A DNA stretch of 64,000 nucleotides from Peptacetobacter sp900539645 (GTDB lineage: Bacteria; Bacillota; Clostridia; Peptostreptococcales; Peptostreptococcaceae). The notes beneath the pieces were generated by a model. The model was not told the DNA's origin, made no database searches, and saw only the letters and a program-made list of their open reading frames with translations. The stretch lies in the NCBI RefSeq assembly GCF_047807365.1, contig NZ_JBLOUI010000007.1, forward strand, positions 1 to 64,000. The letters are read 5' to 3'. Shown piece by piece: positions 43,993-51,789 of the stretch. The translations under genes and the position numbers were made by a program. Position 1 is the first letter of the stretch, and every line of letters begins with the position of its first letter.

Positions 43993-46422
43993 ATGAATAA
44001 AATAGAACTTCTTGCTCCGGTTGGAAGCTTTGAAGCGTTAAAGGCAGCTGTTCAAAATGGTGCAGATGCAGTTTATTTAGGTGGAAAAGATTTTAGTGCT
44101 AGAGCATCTGCAAATAATTTTGATAGAGAAGAACTACAGGAAGCAGTTAAATACTGCCATACAAGAGGAGTTAAACTCTTTATAACAGTAAATACATTGA
44201 TAAAACAGAATGAGGTAGAGGACTTTATTGAGTATATAAAATTCTTATACGATATAGATATAGATGCTGTAATTGTGCAGGATATAGGTATGGCAATGCT
44301 TATAAAAAGAGAACTTCCAGACTTTGAAATACACGCAAGCACTCAGATGGCAGCACATTCATTAGAAGATGTAGAGTATTTAAAAAGTATAGGATTTGAT
44401 AGAGTTGTACTTGCTAGAGAACTAAGTGCACCAGAAATAAAAGAAATTTGCTCAAAGGTTAAGGTTGATATAGAGGTATTCGTACATGGAGCACTGTGCG
44501 TATGCTATTCTGGTCAGTGTTTAATGAGTAGTATGATAGGAAATAGATCTGGAAATAGAGGTAGATGTGCACAGCCTTGCAGACAGAAATATGAATTAAT
44601 AGATGTAGAAACAGGTGAAACTGTAAACACAAATGGAGAATACCTACTAAGTCCTAGAGATTTAAATACTATAGAAGAAATTGGAGAAGTAATAGACGCA
44701 GGTGTATTATCTCTAAAAATAGAAGGTAGAATGAAAAGACCTGAGTATGTTGCAACAGTTGTATCTGCATATAGACATGCAGCAGATAACTATATAGCTA
44801 CAGGAAAAACTGGTGTAACTACTGAAGACATGAACGAGCTTTATACAATCTTTAATAGAAAATTCACTAGAGGATATATACTTGGAGAAAAAGGTATAGA
44901 TATAATGAACTCTGAAAAACCAAACAACAGAGGTTTATATATTGGTAAGGTAGTAGATTTTAATAAGAAAAGAAAAAGATTAAAGATAAAATTAGAAAAT
45001 ACTCTTAAAAAAGGCGATGGAATAAACCTTGGTGGAGGAACTATAGGTAGAATAATCAAGGGAAATGAGATAAGTGAAATAGGATTCGCTGGAGAAACTA
45101 TAGAGCTAGACTTTGTAGGAGAGGCTAGAAAAAATCAGGATGTTTTCAAAACATCGGATAACTCTTTAATAGAAAGGGTAAAATCTACTTTTGAAAGCGA
45201 TAAAGAGTTAGTAAAAACTCCTGTTTATATGAGATATAAGGCTTATATAGGAGAAAAACCTGTACTTGAAATATCTGATACAGAAGGTAATTCTGTGCTA
45301 GTTGAGGGAGAAAAAGAGGCAGAAAAAGCTATGAAGGTAGCATTATCTGAAGAAAAGGCAAAATCTCAGCTTGAAAAACTTGGAAACACTCCTTATGAGT
45401 TAGAAAATATAGAACTAGATATAGGTGAAGATGTTAGTATTCCCGTAAGTATGATAAATAAAATGAGAAGGGAAGCTATAGAAAAATTATCTGATTCAAG
45501 AGAAGTTGTAAAAGGAAGAAGTCTAAAAGATAAGGAAATAAACTATTCTATAAAAGATAAAAGACCAGAGTATTTAGAAGAAGAGCCTAGAATAAGAGTT
45601 AAGGTTAAAAATTTAGAACAGTTAAAAGCAGTTGCGGATTTAGAAATAGATACAATATACTATGAAAACTTATATGATTTCGCTGAAGCTAAAAAAATAG
45701 CTGTAGAAAACGACAAGAAAATAGTATACTCTGCACCTAGAATAATGAGAAATCCTGACTACAAGGTATTTGATAAGATAATAGATGAAATAACTGAAGA
45801 GGATTCTGTACTTGCAGCGAGCTGGGGAGAAATAAAATTCTTTACAGAAAACTGTGGATGTGGAATAAGAGCAGATTGGTCATTAAATGCATTCAACGGA
45901 GAGAGCATGAATTGGCTTAGAAATAGTGGAATGGAAAGTATATGTATATCTCAGGAAATGAATGTGAGTGAAATAAAAGAATCTATAAAACACACAGATG
46001 CAGAAATAGAAACAGTTGTATACGGATACGCACCTATGATGATAAGTGAATACTGTCCAATGGGTGTACTTGTAAGAAACTGCAAAAAAGACAAAAGATG
46101 TGCAGAATGTAGAAAAGATAAATATATGTTAGAAGATCAGAAGGGAAGCAAGTTTAGACTATCTCAGAGCGAATTCTGTAGAACTACTATATATAATTCT
46201 GAACCTACAATAATGCTTGAAAATCTTGAAGATGTTGCAGAAACTGGTGTTGACTTCTTTAGATTAGACTTCTCACTAGAAACACCAGAAGAAGTTAGAG
46301 AAATAGCTAAAGCATATATAGAAACAACAGAAAACGACTTTGAATTAAGCAACACTGCAAAAAAAGTGTTAAATAAAAACAGAAATTACACAACTGCTCA
46401 CTTCTACAAAGGAGTTGAGTAA
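43993..46422 (+). CDS. U32 family protein with DUF3656 (probable rRNA hydroxylase type)
   Basis: An 809-residue U32 protein. The N-terminal half has the family start ELLAPVGSFEALKAAVQNGADAVYLGG and the signature EVFVHGALCVCYSGQCLMSSMIGNRSGNRG. The middle and C-terminal part contain a DUF3656-type insertion and a second cysteine cluster (EYCPMGVLVRNCKKDKRC). Though named peptidases, U32 proteins of this layout include E. coli RlhA, needed for 23S rRNA C2501 hydroxylation, so an RNA-modifying role is more likely than proteolysis. Of two adjacent ATGs, the second (43993) is better placed after AAGGAGG. Confidence 0.87.
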   Translation: MNKIELLAPVGSFEALKAAVQNGADAVYLGGKDFSARASANNFDREELQEAVKYCHTRGVKLFITVNTLIKQNEVEDFIEYIKFLYDIDIDAVIVQDIGMAMLIKRELPDFEIHASTQMAAHSLEDVEYLKSIGFDRVVLARELSAPEIKEICSKVKVDIEVFVHGALCVCYSGQCLMSSMIGNRSGNRGRCAQPCRQKYELIDVETGETVNTNGEYLLSPRDLNTIEEIGEVIDAGVLSLKIEGRMKRPEYVATVVSAYRHAADNYIATGKTGVTTEDMNELYTIFNRKFTRGYILGEKGIDIMNSEKPNNRGLYIGKVVDFNKKRKRLKIKLENTLKKGDGINLGGGTIGRIIKGNEISEIGFAGETIELDFVGEARKNQDVFKTSDNSLIERVKSTFESDKELVKTPVYMRYKAYIGEKPVLEISDTEGNSVLVEGEKEAEKAMKVALSEEKAKSQLEKLGNTPYELENIELDIGEDVSIPVSMINKMRREAIEKLSDSREVVKGRSLKDKEINYSIKDKRPEYLEEEPRIRVKVKNLEQLKAVADLEIDTIYYENLYDFAEAKKIAVENDKKIVYSAPRIMRNPDYKVFDKIIDEITEEDSVLAASWGEIKFFTENCGCGIRADWSLNAFNGESMNWLRNSGMESICISQEMNVSEIKESIKHTDAEIETVVYGYAPMMISEYCPMGVLVRNCKKDKRCAECRKDKYMLEDQKGSKFRLSQSEFCRTTIYNSEPTIMLENLEDVAETGVDFFRLDFSLETPEEVREIAKAYIETTENDFELSNTAKKVLNKNRNYTTAHFYKGVE

Positions 46423-46423
46423 T

Positions 46424-46906
46424 ATGAATAAGACAGTACTTACAACTATTTGCTATATTGAAAAAGGTGGCAAAACGCTTATGCTTTATAGAAATAAAAA
46501 GAAAAATGACGTACATGAAGGAAAATACGTCGGGATTGGTGGAAAATTTGAATTTGGAGAAACTCCAGAAGAATGTATAATTAGAGAGATTAAAGAAGAA
46601 ACTGGATTAACTGTAAATTCACTTAGATATCATGGACTTATTTCTTTCCCTAAATTTGCAAATGATGACAACTGGTACATGTTTATATTTAGTTGTAGAG
46701 ATTTTGAAGGGGAAGTTCCTGAAGATAGATTAGATGATTGTCCAGAGGGTAGACTTCTTTGGGTCGATAACGATAAGGTTATGGACTTAAATATGTGGGA
46801 TGGAGATAGAGTATTTTTAGAGTGGGTAGCAACTAAAAAAGTCTTTAATGCAAAAATTGAATACGAGGATGGAGAATTAAAGAGATATAACGTGGATTTT
46901 TATTAA
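46424..46906 (+). CDS. Nudix hydrolase, MutT-like
   Basis: A 160-residue Nudix enzyme with an intact box GGKFEFGETPEECIIREIKEETGL (G-x5-E-x7-R-E-x2-E-E-x-G). Such enzymes hydrolyse nucleoside diphosphates linked to other groups; this size resembles 8-oxo-dGTP diphosphatases. A TTG at 46415 overlaps the U32 stop, but AAAGGAG spacing favours the ATG at 46424. The accessory RiPP island begins right after its stop. Confidence 0.9.
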   Translation: MNKTVLTTICYIEKGGKTLMLYRNKKKNDVHEGKYVGIGGKFEFGETPEECIIREIKEETGLTVNSLRYHGLISFPKFANDDNWYMFIFSCRDFEGEVPEDRLDDCPEGRLLWVDNDKVMDLNMWDGDRVFLEWVATKKVFNAKIEYEDGELKRYNVDFY

Positions 46907-46923
46907 GAAAATATTAGATTTAT

Positions 46924-46990
46924 CCAGATAGGCAATAATAATACCTAGTTGGGCAAAATAGAATAATTATAAAAAAATAAATGCTATAAT
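46924..46990 (+). promoter_or_regulatory. LytTR-type tandem direct repeat and promoter, copy 1
   Basis: CCAGATAGGCAA (46924-46935) and CTAGTTGGGCAA (46945-46956) are direct repeats with 21-bp periodicity, as for AgrA/VirR-type LytTR regulators. An extended -10 TGCTATAAT (TG at 46982, TATAAT at 46985-46990) follows 28 bp after the second repeat. No good -35 box is present, which fits an activator-dependent promoter. It drives the secreted-peptide gene at 47023. Confidence 0.78.
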
Positions 46991-47022
46991 ATCAGTAACA
47001 TAAAATGAAAGAGGTAAAAATT

Positions 47023-47160
47023 ATGAAATATAAAAAATTAATATCATTATTTTTAGTTACTATTATTACAGCATTATCTTTTACTCAAGTATTTGCTAAT
47101 GAAAATACTGTAAAACCACAAACTGTGGATCCACTTAAAAAATCTGTACTTAGAAATTAA
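47023..47160 (+). CDS. Small secreted peptide, candidate signalling peptide
   Basis: A 45-residue peptide with a Sec-type signal: KYKK at the start, a hydrophobic core (residues 6-20), and a cleavage site after VFA (residues 23-25). The predicted released part is 20 residues, NENTVKPQTVDPLKKSVLRN, polar and cysteine-free. GAGG precedes the ATG. It lies between a LytTR-type promoter and the two-component system, the place an inducing pheromone would take. No AgrB-like cyclase or double-glycine leader is present, so it would be a linear exported peptide. Function is inferred. Confidence 0.6.
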   Translation: MKYKKLISLFLVTIITALSFTQVFANENTVKPQTVDPLKKSVLRN

Positions 47161-47175
47161 AGGCTGGGATGTCAA

Positions 47176-47385
47176 ATGAGTAATAATATAAAATTAAAAT
47201 TAATTTTGTTATCAGTAATATCTATCTTAATTTATTATATTCCACAAAATATTTAAAAATCGACAGCCCTAATAGCAGATACAGCAAAATATGAAGTTAT
47301 TTTTAGTATAATAAGCATATTGTTAATACTATTTATATTTTCCTTATTTATAATATTTATAACTGATATAAATAAAAAATTATAG
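47176..47385 (+). pseudogene. Small two-helix membrane protein gene broken by an in-frame TAA
   Basis: An ATG at 47176 opens a frame for 26 codons (one hydrophobic helix) to a TAA at 47254-47256. The same frame then runs on for 42 codons through a second hydrophobic helix (VIFSIISILLILFIFSLFII) to a TAG at 47383-47385. Together this is a ~69-residue, two-helix membrane protein with one nonsense codon, possibly from CAA to TAA. The 26-residue product may still be made. Position in the island suggests an accessory or immunity role; nothing is certain. Confidence 0.5.
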
Positions 47386-47413
47386 ATTAATTAAATAATA
47401 TTTTTACTGGAGA

Positions 47414-47450
47414 AAACAAGAAGAGTGAAATACTTTTCTTGTTTTTTTTG
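47414..47450 (+). terminator. Terminator downstream of the small-peptide unit
   Basis: AACAAGAA pairs with TTCTTGTT around a partly paired loop, followed by a T run. It separates the peptide unit from the two-component genes. Confidence 0.8.
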
Positions 47451-47537
47451 TAACAATATTGTAAATTATAGCATATGAAAAAGGACTATAATATAAATAT
47501 AGATATTTTTATGAAAAAATTTGGATGGTGATAAAAT

Positions 47538-48254
47538 ATGTATAATATAGTTATTTGTGAAGATAATAAAGAACAAATAAAAATAATACTAAATTACTTA
47601 AGGATAATATTTGAAAATATAGATGATAATTATAATTATAATATTAATATATTTAATTCAGCAGAGGAAATGTTGGAAAAAAATATAGATGATGTAGATA
47701 TATTTTTATTAGATATAAAAATGAAAAAAATGAGTGGAATGGAAGCAGCTCAAAATATAAGAAGTAGAGGTATTAATTCTGAAATAATTTTTTTGACTGG
47801 ACTTATAGAGTATGCTAAAGATGGATATAAGGTAAGGGCGTATAGATATATATTAAAACCTATAAAATTTGATGAGCTTCAAGAAAGTATTTTGATTTGT
47901 ATAGAAGAAATAAATAAAAATAAAAGAAAGTATTTTCTAATAGATCAAAATGGGAAAATAGAAAAAATAAAAATAGATTTAATAAAATATATTGAGATAA
48001 ATAGAAAAGAATTAATAATTCATTTAGTTGATAAAAACATTATTTATTCTTGGAAAAGTATAGCAGAGTTTGATAAAAAATTAGAAAAATATGGATTTTT
48101 TAGAGTACATAAAAGTTTTTTAGTGAATATGATATATATTGATTTAATAACAAATGATGCCGTTATTATTGGAGAAGATAAAGTTCCTGTTAGCAAATAT
48201 AGAATAAAAGATTTGAAACAAAAATTTACTAGATTTATAGGGAGAAAAATATAA
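47538..48254 (+). CDS. LytTR-family response regulator (AgrA-like)
   Basis: A 238-residue response regulator. The receiver domain (1-125) has the acidic pair CEDN, phosphoacceptor Asp59 in LLDIKMKKMSGMEAA, and RAYRYILKPI as the conserved Lys region. The C-terminal LytTR DNA-binding domain (about 135-235) includes FFRVHKSFLVNM and a basic end. LytTR proteins bind pairs of direct repeats about 21 bp apart, and exactly such pairs occur at 46924 and 49558. Gln codons are CAA throughout, unlike core genes. The stop overlaps the kinase start. Confidence 0.92.
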   Translation: MYNIVICEDNKEQIKIILNYLRIIFENIDDNYNYNINIFNSAEEMLEKNIDDVDIFLLDIKMKKMSGMEAAQNIRSRGINSEIIFLTGLIEYAKDGYKVRAYRYILKPIKFDELQESILICIEEINKNKRKYFLIDQNGKIEKIKIDLIKYIEINRKELIIHLVDKNIIYSWKSIAEFDKKLEKYGFFRVHKSFLVNMIYIDLITNDAVIIGEDKVPVSKYRIKDLKQKFTRFIGRKI

Positions 48255-49600
48255 TGGAGAATATATTTTACTGCGAATTGATTAGAATATTTTCTAGTGT
48301 ATTTGATATATTAATTTTTATGGTTATAATAAATAAATTTGAAAGTAGAGTGAAAAATAAAAGAGAATTTGCCTACTCGAATTTATTATTAATTTTAGTT
48401 ATAGTTATAGAGTCTATTTTTAGTAAAGATTTATTTTTAAGATTATTTATAAACATATTATTTGTAAGTATGAATATTAGATATAATTATAATATAAGAT
48501 TGCAAAGATTATTTTTTATAATATTTATTTATAGTTTATTTATTATAGGAATAGATTCATTAGTAACGATATTTTTAATGAAAGTTCAAAATATAGAAAG
48601 AATAAATTTATTATTTAATAATTATATTTATTTTATACAGTATTTTGTTGTTACGAAGGTAATACTAGTTTTAAATTTACTAAAAATAAAAAAAGAACGT
48701 TGGAAATTTGTATTTGACTTAGAAAAAGAAGAATATTTAAAATTTTTATTGCCTGTAATAGTAAATATTGTTAGCATAGTGATAATATTTGAATTTTTGA
48801 TGACTAATACAATAAAGTACAATTCTAATTTTATAACAATTTTAATTTTAATAATATCCGCTATAATTTCAAATATAGCTATAATAAAAATGATTATACG
48901 AATATTAAAAAACAATAAATTAGATTATGAAAATAAGTTGATAAAAGAAAAGTTAAATATGCAGTACCAATATTATAACTCTATGCAAAAGAATTATTCA
49001 AAAGTTAGAGAAATATACCATGATATGAATAATCATATTATGTGTATAGAAAAATTAAATAGTATGGATAGGAAAAAATATATAAATGAAATAAAAGAAA
49101 AATTAGAGGATGTAAAAAATAATTTTCATACTAATAATTTAATATTAGACATTATACTTATGGAAAAAGAGGAAATATGCAAAGAATATAATATAAATTT
49201 ATATGTAGATTTAAACTTAAAAAAGTGTGATTTTATAGAAATGACAGATATATGCACTATATTTTCTAATTTGCTTGACAATGCTATAGAAGCTAGTAAA
49301 AATATAGAAGATGAAGAAAATAAAAAAATATTTATAAAAGATACTATAGTAAATAAATTTTATTTAATAAAAATAGAAAATAATAAAAAAAATATAATTA
49401 TAAAAAAAGAAAATAGAATTATTACTAGTAAAAAAGATGATTTTTTGCATGGATTAGGTTTACAAAGTGTAAGAAATGCAGTTGAAAAATATAATGGAAA
49501 TATGGATATAAATGATAGCGAAAATGTATTCGAGATAATAATCTATATTCCATTGGTCCAGATAAGCAATAATAATACCCAGATAGGCAAAATATATTGA
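48254..49600 (+). CDS. AgrC-like GHKL sensor histidine kinase
   Basis: A 448-residue membrane kinase. Six or seven N-terminal hydrophobic helices (to about residue 215) would sense an extracellular peptide. The cytoplasmic part has the phosphoacceptor His256 in YHDMNNH, the N box NLLDNAIEAS, and a G box LHGLGLQSVRNAV, the HATPase_c_5/GHKL type used by AgrC and related peptide sensors. It overlaps the response regulator gene by one base. Its 3' end carries the second LytTR repeat pair. It is one of very few genes here ending in TGA. Confidence 0.92.
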   Translation: MENIFYCELIRIFSSVFDILIFMVIINKFESRVKNKREFAYSNLLLILVIVIESIFSKDLFLRLFINILFVSMNIRYNYNIRLQRLFFIIFIYSLFIIGIDSLVTIFLMKVQNIERINLLFNNYIYFIQYFVVTKVILVLNLLKIKKERWKFVFDLEKEEYLKFLLPVIVNIVSIVIIFEFLMTNTIKYNSNFITILILIISAIISNIAIIKMIIRILKNNKLDYENKLIKEKLNMQYQYYNSMQKNYSKVREIYHDMNNHIMCIEKLNSMDRKKYINEIKEKLEDVKNNFHTNNLILDIILMEKEEICKEYNINLYVDLNLKKCDFIEMTDICTIFSNLLDNAIEASKNIEDEENKKIFIKDTIVNKFYLIKIENNKKNIIIKKENRIITSKKDDFLHGLGLQSVRNAVEKYNGNMDINDSENVFEIIIYIPLVQISNNNTQIGKIY

Positions 49601-49625
49601 ATAGTTTAAATTAAGATGTTATTTT
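49558..49625 (+). promoter_or_regulatory. LytTR-type tandem direct repeat and promoter, copy 2
   Basis: CCAGATAAGCAA (49558-49569) and CCAGATAGGCAA (49579-49590) are direct repeats with 21-bp periodicity, nearly identical to copy 1. An extended -10 TGTTATTTT (TG at 49617, hexamer TATTTT at 49620-49625) follows at almost the same distance (29 versus 28 bp). The repeats lie inside the 3' end of the kinase gene. It would drive the RiPP biosynthetic genes. Confidence 0.78.
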
Positions 49626-49718
49626 GTAAACAAAGATTTTGAAAGAAGATAATTGTTTATAAGGTGATATCTTTTTTTTATAAAAAAATTATTAATGAAA
49701 AGAGGTGTATTTATAAAG

Positions 49719-50081
49719 ATGGATAAAATAAAATCTTTTAATTATAAACTTGATGACTTTTTCCAAAGGAATAAATTGATATCAAGTATAATAATATTTA
49801 TTCCATTTACATTAATTTTAATGAAAAATATAGGTATATTATCAGAAAATAATAATTTAAGTATATATATTGTTTTAAGCATTATAGCGTATATTGTTTC
49901 AGCGCATAGCAATATTAAAATTTATAAATGGATATCTATTTTAAATTTAATTTTAAGTTTTTCAATATATACATTAATAATATTTCCTTTATTATTTTTT
50001 ATTAATATTTTGGAATTATTTTCTTGTATTTCACCTTATATTTGTATGATTTTAATTTTATATATTTCAAAAATTAAATAA
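49719..50081 (+). CDS. Small hydrophobic membrane protein of the RiPP island
   Basis: A protein of about 120 residues with four predicted membrane helices (FIPFTLILMKNIGIL, YIVLSIIAYIVSA, WISILNLILSFSIYTL and LLFFINILELF/CISPYICMILILYI regions). No family recognised. It is the first gene after the second LytTR promoter and 17 bp before the radical SAM gene. Such small membrane proteins beside peptide biosynthesis genes are often immunity or transport accessory proteins, but that is inference. The ATG at 49719 is used because AGAGGTG lies inside the longer frame. Confidence 0.65.
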   Translation: MDKIKSFNYKLDDFFQRNKLISSIIIFIPFTLILMKNIGILSENNNLSIYIVLSIIAYIVSAHSNIKIYKWISILNLILSFSIYTLIIFPLLFFINILELFSCISPYICMILILYISKIK

Positions 50082-50097
50082 TAAAATGGAGGTAAAA

Positions 50098-51351
50098 ATG
50101 AAATTTTCACAGTTTAATATTGAACATAAAATTGAAAATAATATTTTATTATATAATACATTTAGTTCAGGAATTCTTTTAATAGAAGAAGAAGATTTGA
50201 ATGAGTATAAAAATATAAAATTGGATATTGATAAAAATGAATCCTTATTAAAAAAAGAATTGATAAAGGGAAATATGATAGTAGAGGATTCTTTGAATGA
50301 AGTAGATTTAATAAAATATTATAGTAATATATTGAGATATAAAAATGAAGGATTATTTTTAACTATAGCACCAACTCTATCATGTAATTTTGTATGTCCT
50401 TATTGTTATGAAAAAGGTGTAGATTTTACAACAATGAATGAAAATACAATAGAAAATACTTTGAAATTTATAAAAAACAATATAAAAAAAGATGAACCGT
50501 TAAGTATAAGCTGGTATGGTGGAGAACCGCTTATGGCATTTAATATAATTGAAAAATTAACAAATGAAATATTAAAGTATGTTAATATAGAAAATTTTTC
50601 TGCAGATATAGTTACTAATGGATATTTACTTACAAGAGAATATGCTAAAAAAATGAAAGAAATGAAGATAAACTCAGCTCAGATAACATTAGATGGACCT
50701 CCTAAAATACATGATTCTAGGAGAAAACTTTCTTCAGGTAGAGGTAGTTTTGATAGAATAATAGAAAATATAAAAAATAGTTGTGATTTAATAGATATAA
50801 CAATAAGAGTTAATTTAGATAATACAAATAAGGAAGGAATAGATGAATTAGTAAGTATACTAAAAGAAAAAGATATATATGATAAAGTATTTTTATATAT
50901 AGCAAAAGTAGAAGATTTACTTAATGAAAATAATATTAATATATTGAAAGAAGAAGAATTTACTGAATACAATAGTAGGTTTTTAAGAAAAAATAAAAAT
51001 TTTAGTAATATATCTGAATTTAATCCTAATATTTGTGGAGCTGTAACCAACAACTCTTTTGTAATAGATCCAAATGGGAATCTTTACAAATGTTGGGATG
51101 AAATAGGTAGAAAAAAAGGATGTATAGGAAATGTAAAAGATGGAATAGAGCTTAACAACACAGTAATTTATTATGGAGCTTATAATCCAGTTGAAGATAA
51201 TCAATGCAGAAAATGCAATTTATTACCTATATGTATGGGTGGATGTCCTTATTCAAAGAAAATGTATGGTAAAAATGATTGCTTTGAAAAAAAAGAGATA
51301 GTTATAAGGAAAATAGAAAATATTTACAAGCAAAAGCTAGAATATAATTAA
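50098..51351 (+). CDS. Radical SAM/SPASM maturase of cysteine-rich peptides
   Basis: A 417-residue radical SAM enzyme. The [4Fe-4S]-SAM motif is CNFVCPYC (Cys96, Cys100, Cys103), followed by WYGGEPL. The C-terminal SPASM region has cysteines in NICGAV, YKCWDE, GCIGNV and the cluster CRKCNLLPICMGGCPY, which bind auxiliary clusters. N-terminal residues 1-90 form a likely peptide-recognition (RRE-like) region. Such enzymes install thioether or other crosslinks in Cys-rich peptides (as in SCIFF/ranthipeptides and the Clo7bot/CcpM-type systems). Three Cys-rich precursors follow. GGAGG at 50088 selects the ATG at 50098. Confidence 0.92.
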   Translation: MKFSQFNIEHKIENNILLYNTFSSGILLIEEEDLNEYKNIKLDIDKNESLLKKELIKGNMIVEDSLNEVDLIKYYSNILRYKNEGLFLTIAPTLSCNFVCPYCYEKGVDFTTMNENTIENTLKFIKNNIKKDEPLSISWYGGEPLMAFNIIEKLTNEILKYVNIENFSADIVTNGYLLTREYAKKMKEMKINSAQITLDGPPKIHDSRRKLSSGRGSFDRIIENIKNSCDLIDITIRVNLDNTNKEGIDELVSILKEKDIYDKVFLYIAKVEDLLNENNINILKEEEFTEYNSRFLRKNKNFSNISEFNPNICGAVTNNSFVIDPNGNLYKCWDEIGRKKGCIGNVKDGIELNNTVIYYGAYNPVEDNQCRKCNLLPICMGGCPYSKKMYGKNDCFEKKEIVIRKIENIYKQKLEYN

Positions 51352-51405
51352 TTCAAATTGTTATAAAACTAACCTTATAGCTTAAAAATATAGGAGAAAA
51401 TAAAT

Positions 51406-51570
51406 ATGAAGTGGATTTCAGAAGTAAATACATTAAATAACAAAGAAAGTAGACTAGGTGGAGGACCATCTCCATGTATACCACATAAACCATGTAAATT
51501 AACATTATGTCCTAAATTATGTGTATGAAAATGTACTTGTGGTAAACAAAATAATTGTATAAAAAAATAA
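51406..51570 (+). CDS. RiPP precursor 1, Cys-rich, with in-frame UGA at codon 41
   Basis: Starts MKWISE after an AGGAG site. The frame has cysteines at 24, 30, 35 and 39, then TGA at 51526-51528, then 13 more codons with Cys43, Cys45 and Cys51 to TAA at 51568. The part after the UGA (KCTCGKQNNCIKK) aligns with the C-terminus of precursor 2 (CKTQNNCVKK) and precursor 3, showing that it was coding. Either a 40-residue truncated peptide or a 54-residue readthrough product is made. A tiny hairpin (TTGT-GGTAA-ACAA) follows but is too close for a usual SECIS. Confidence 0.65.
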
Positions 51571-51585
51571 CGGAGGATTAGTAAT

Positions 51586-51756
51586 ATGAAATGGATATCA
51601 GAAAGTAAAAATTCAATTACTGGTAAAGTAGATTGCTTTTTTGTATTTAATGAAGGAGTTAATACAGAGCAAGAAAAAGGTAAATTAAAAGGATGTATAC
51701 TAAACTTTAATTGTAAAACACAGAATAACTGTGTAAAAAAAGGAAGAAAACTATAA
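51586..51756 (+). CDS. RiPP precursor 2, Cys-containing
   Basis: A 56-residue peptide starting MKWISE with a GGAGG site. Cysteines at 17, 37, 43 and 49; the C-terminal CILNFNCKTQNNC segment is shared with the other two precursors. A polar middle region (residues 21-35) separates Cys17 from the rest, so modification may be concentrated at the C-terminus. No double-glycine site is present. It is the only one of the three with a basic tail (KKGRKL). Confidence 0.75.
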   Translation: MKWISESKNSITGKVDCFFVFNEGVNTEQEKGKLKGCILNFNCKTQNNCVKKGRKL

Positions 51757-51789
51757 AAATATATTTAGCTATAGGGTTAGTTTTACATA

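Larger units (their letters stand above)
51364..51785. repeat. 19-bp inverted repeat bracketing two precursor genes
   Basis: TAAAACTAACCTTATAGCT (51364-51382) is the inverse complement of AGCTATAGGGTTAGTTTTA (51767-51785) except for one position that would be a G-U pair in RNA. The arms lie between the radical SAM stop and the first precursor, and immediately before the exporter start codon. As RNA they would form a long-range stem enclosing both precursor cistrons; as DNA they could mark a cassette. Confidence 0.8.

Noticed and set aside
46924..49590. The two similar 44-bp segments as target-site duplications of an insertion
   Set aside because: Each is itself a pair of 21-bp-spaced direct repeats placed equally relative to a -10 element, which is explained better as LytTR binding sites than as insertion scars; no transposase is present.
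46907..49600. Agr quorum-sensing locus with AgrB/AgrD
   Set aside because: The kinase and regulator are AgrC/AgrA-like, but no AgrB-type membrane peptidase is present and the small peptide lacks the AgrD cysteine/serine and amphipathic layout.
51537..51549. SECIS element in RiPP precursor 1
   Set aside because: The hairpin has only four base pairs and its loop begins 12 nt after the UGA, outside the usual bacterial SECIS range; kept only as a remark.
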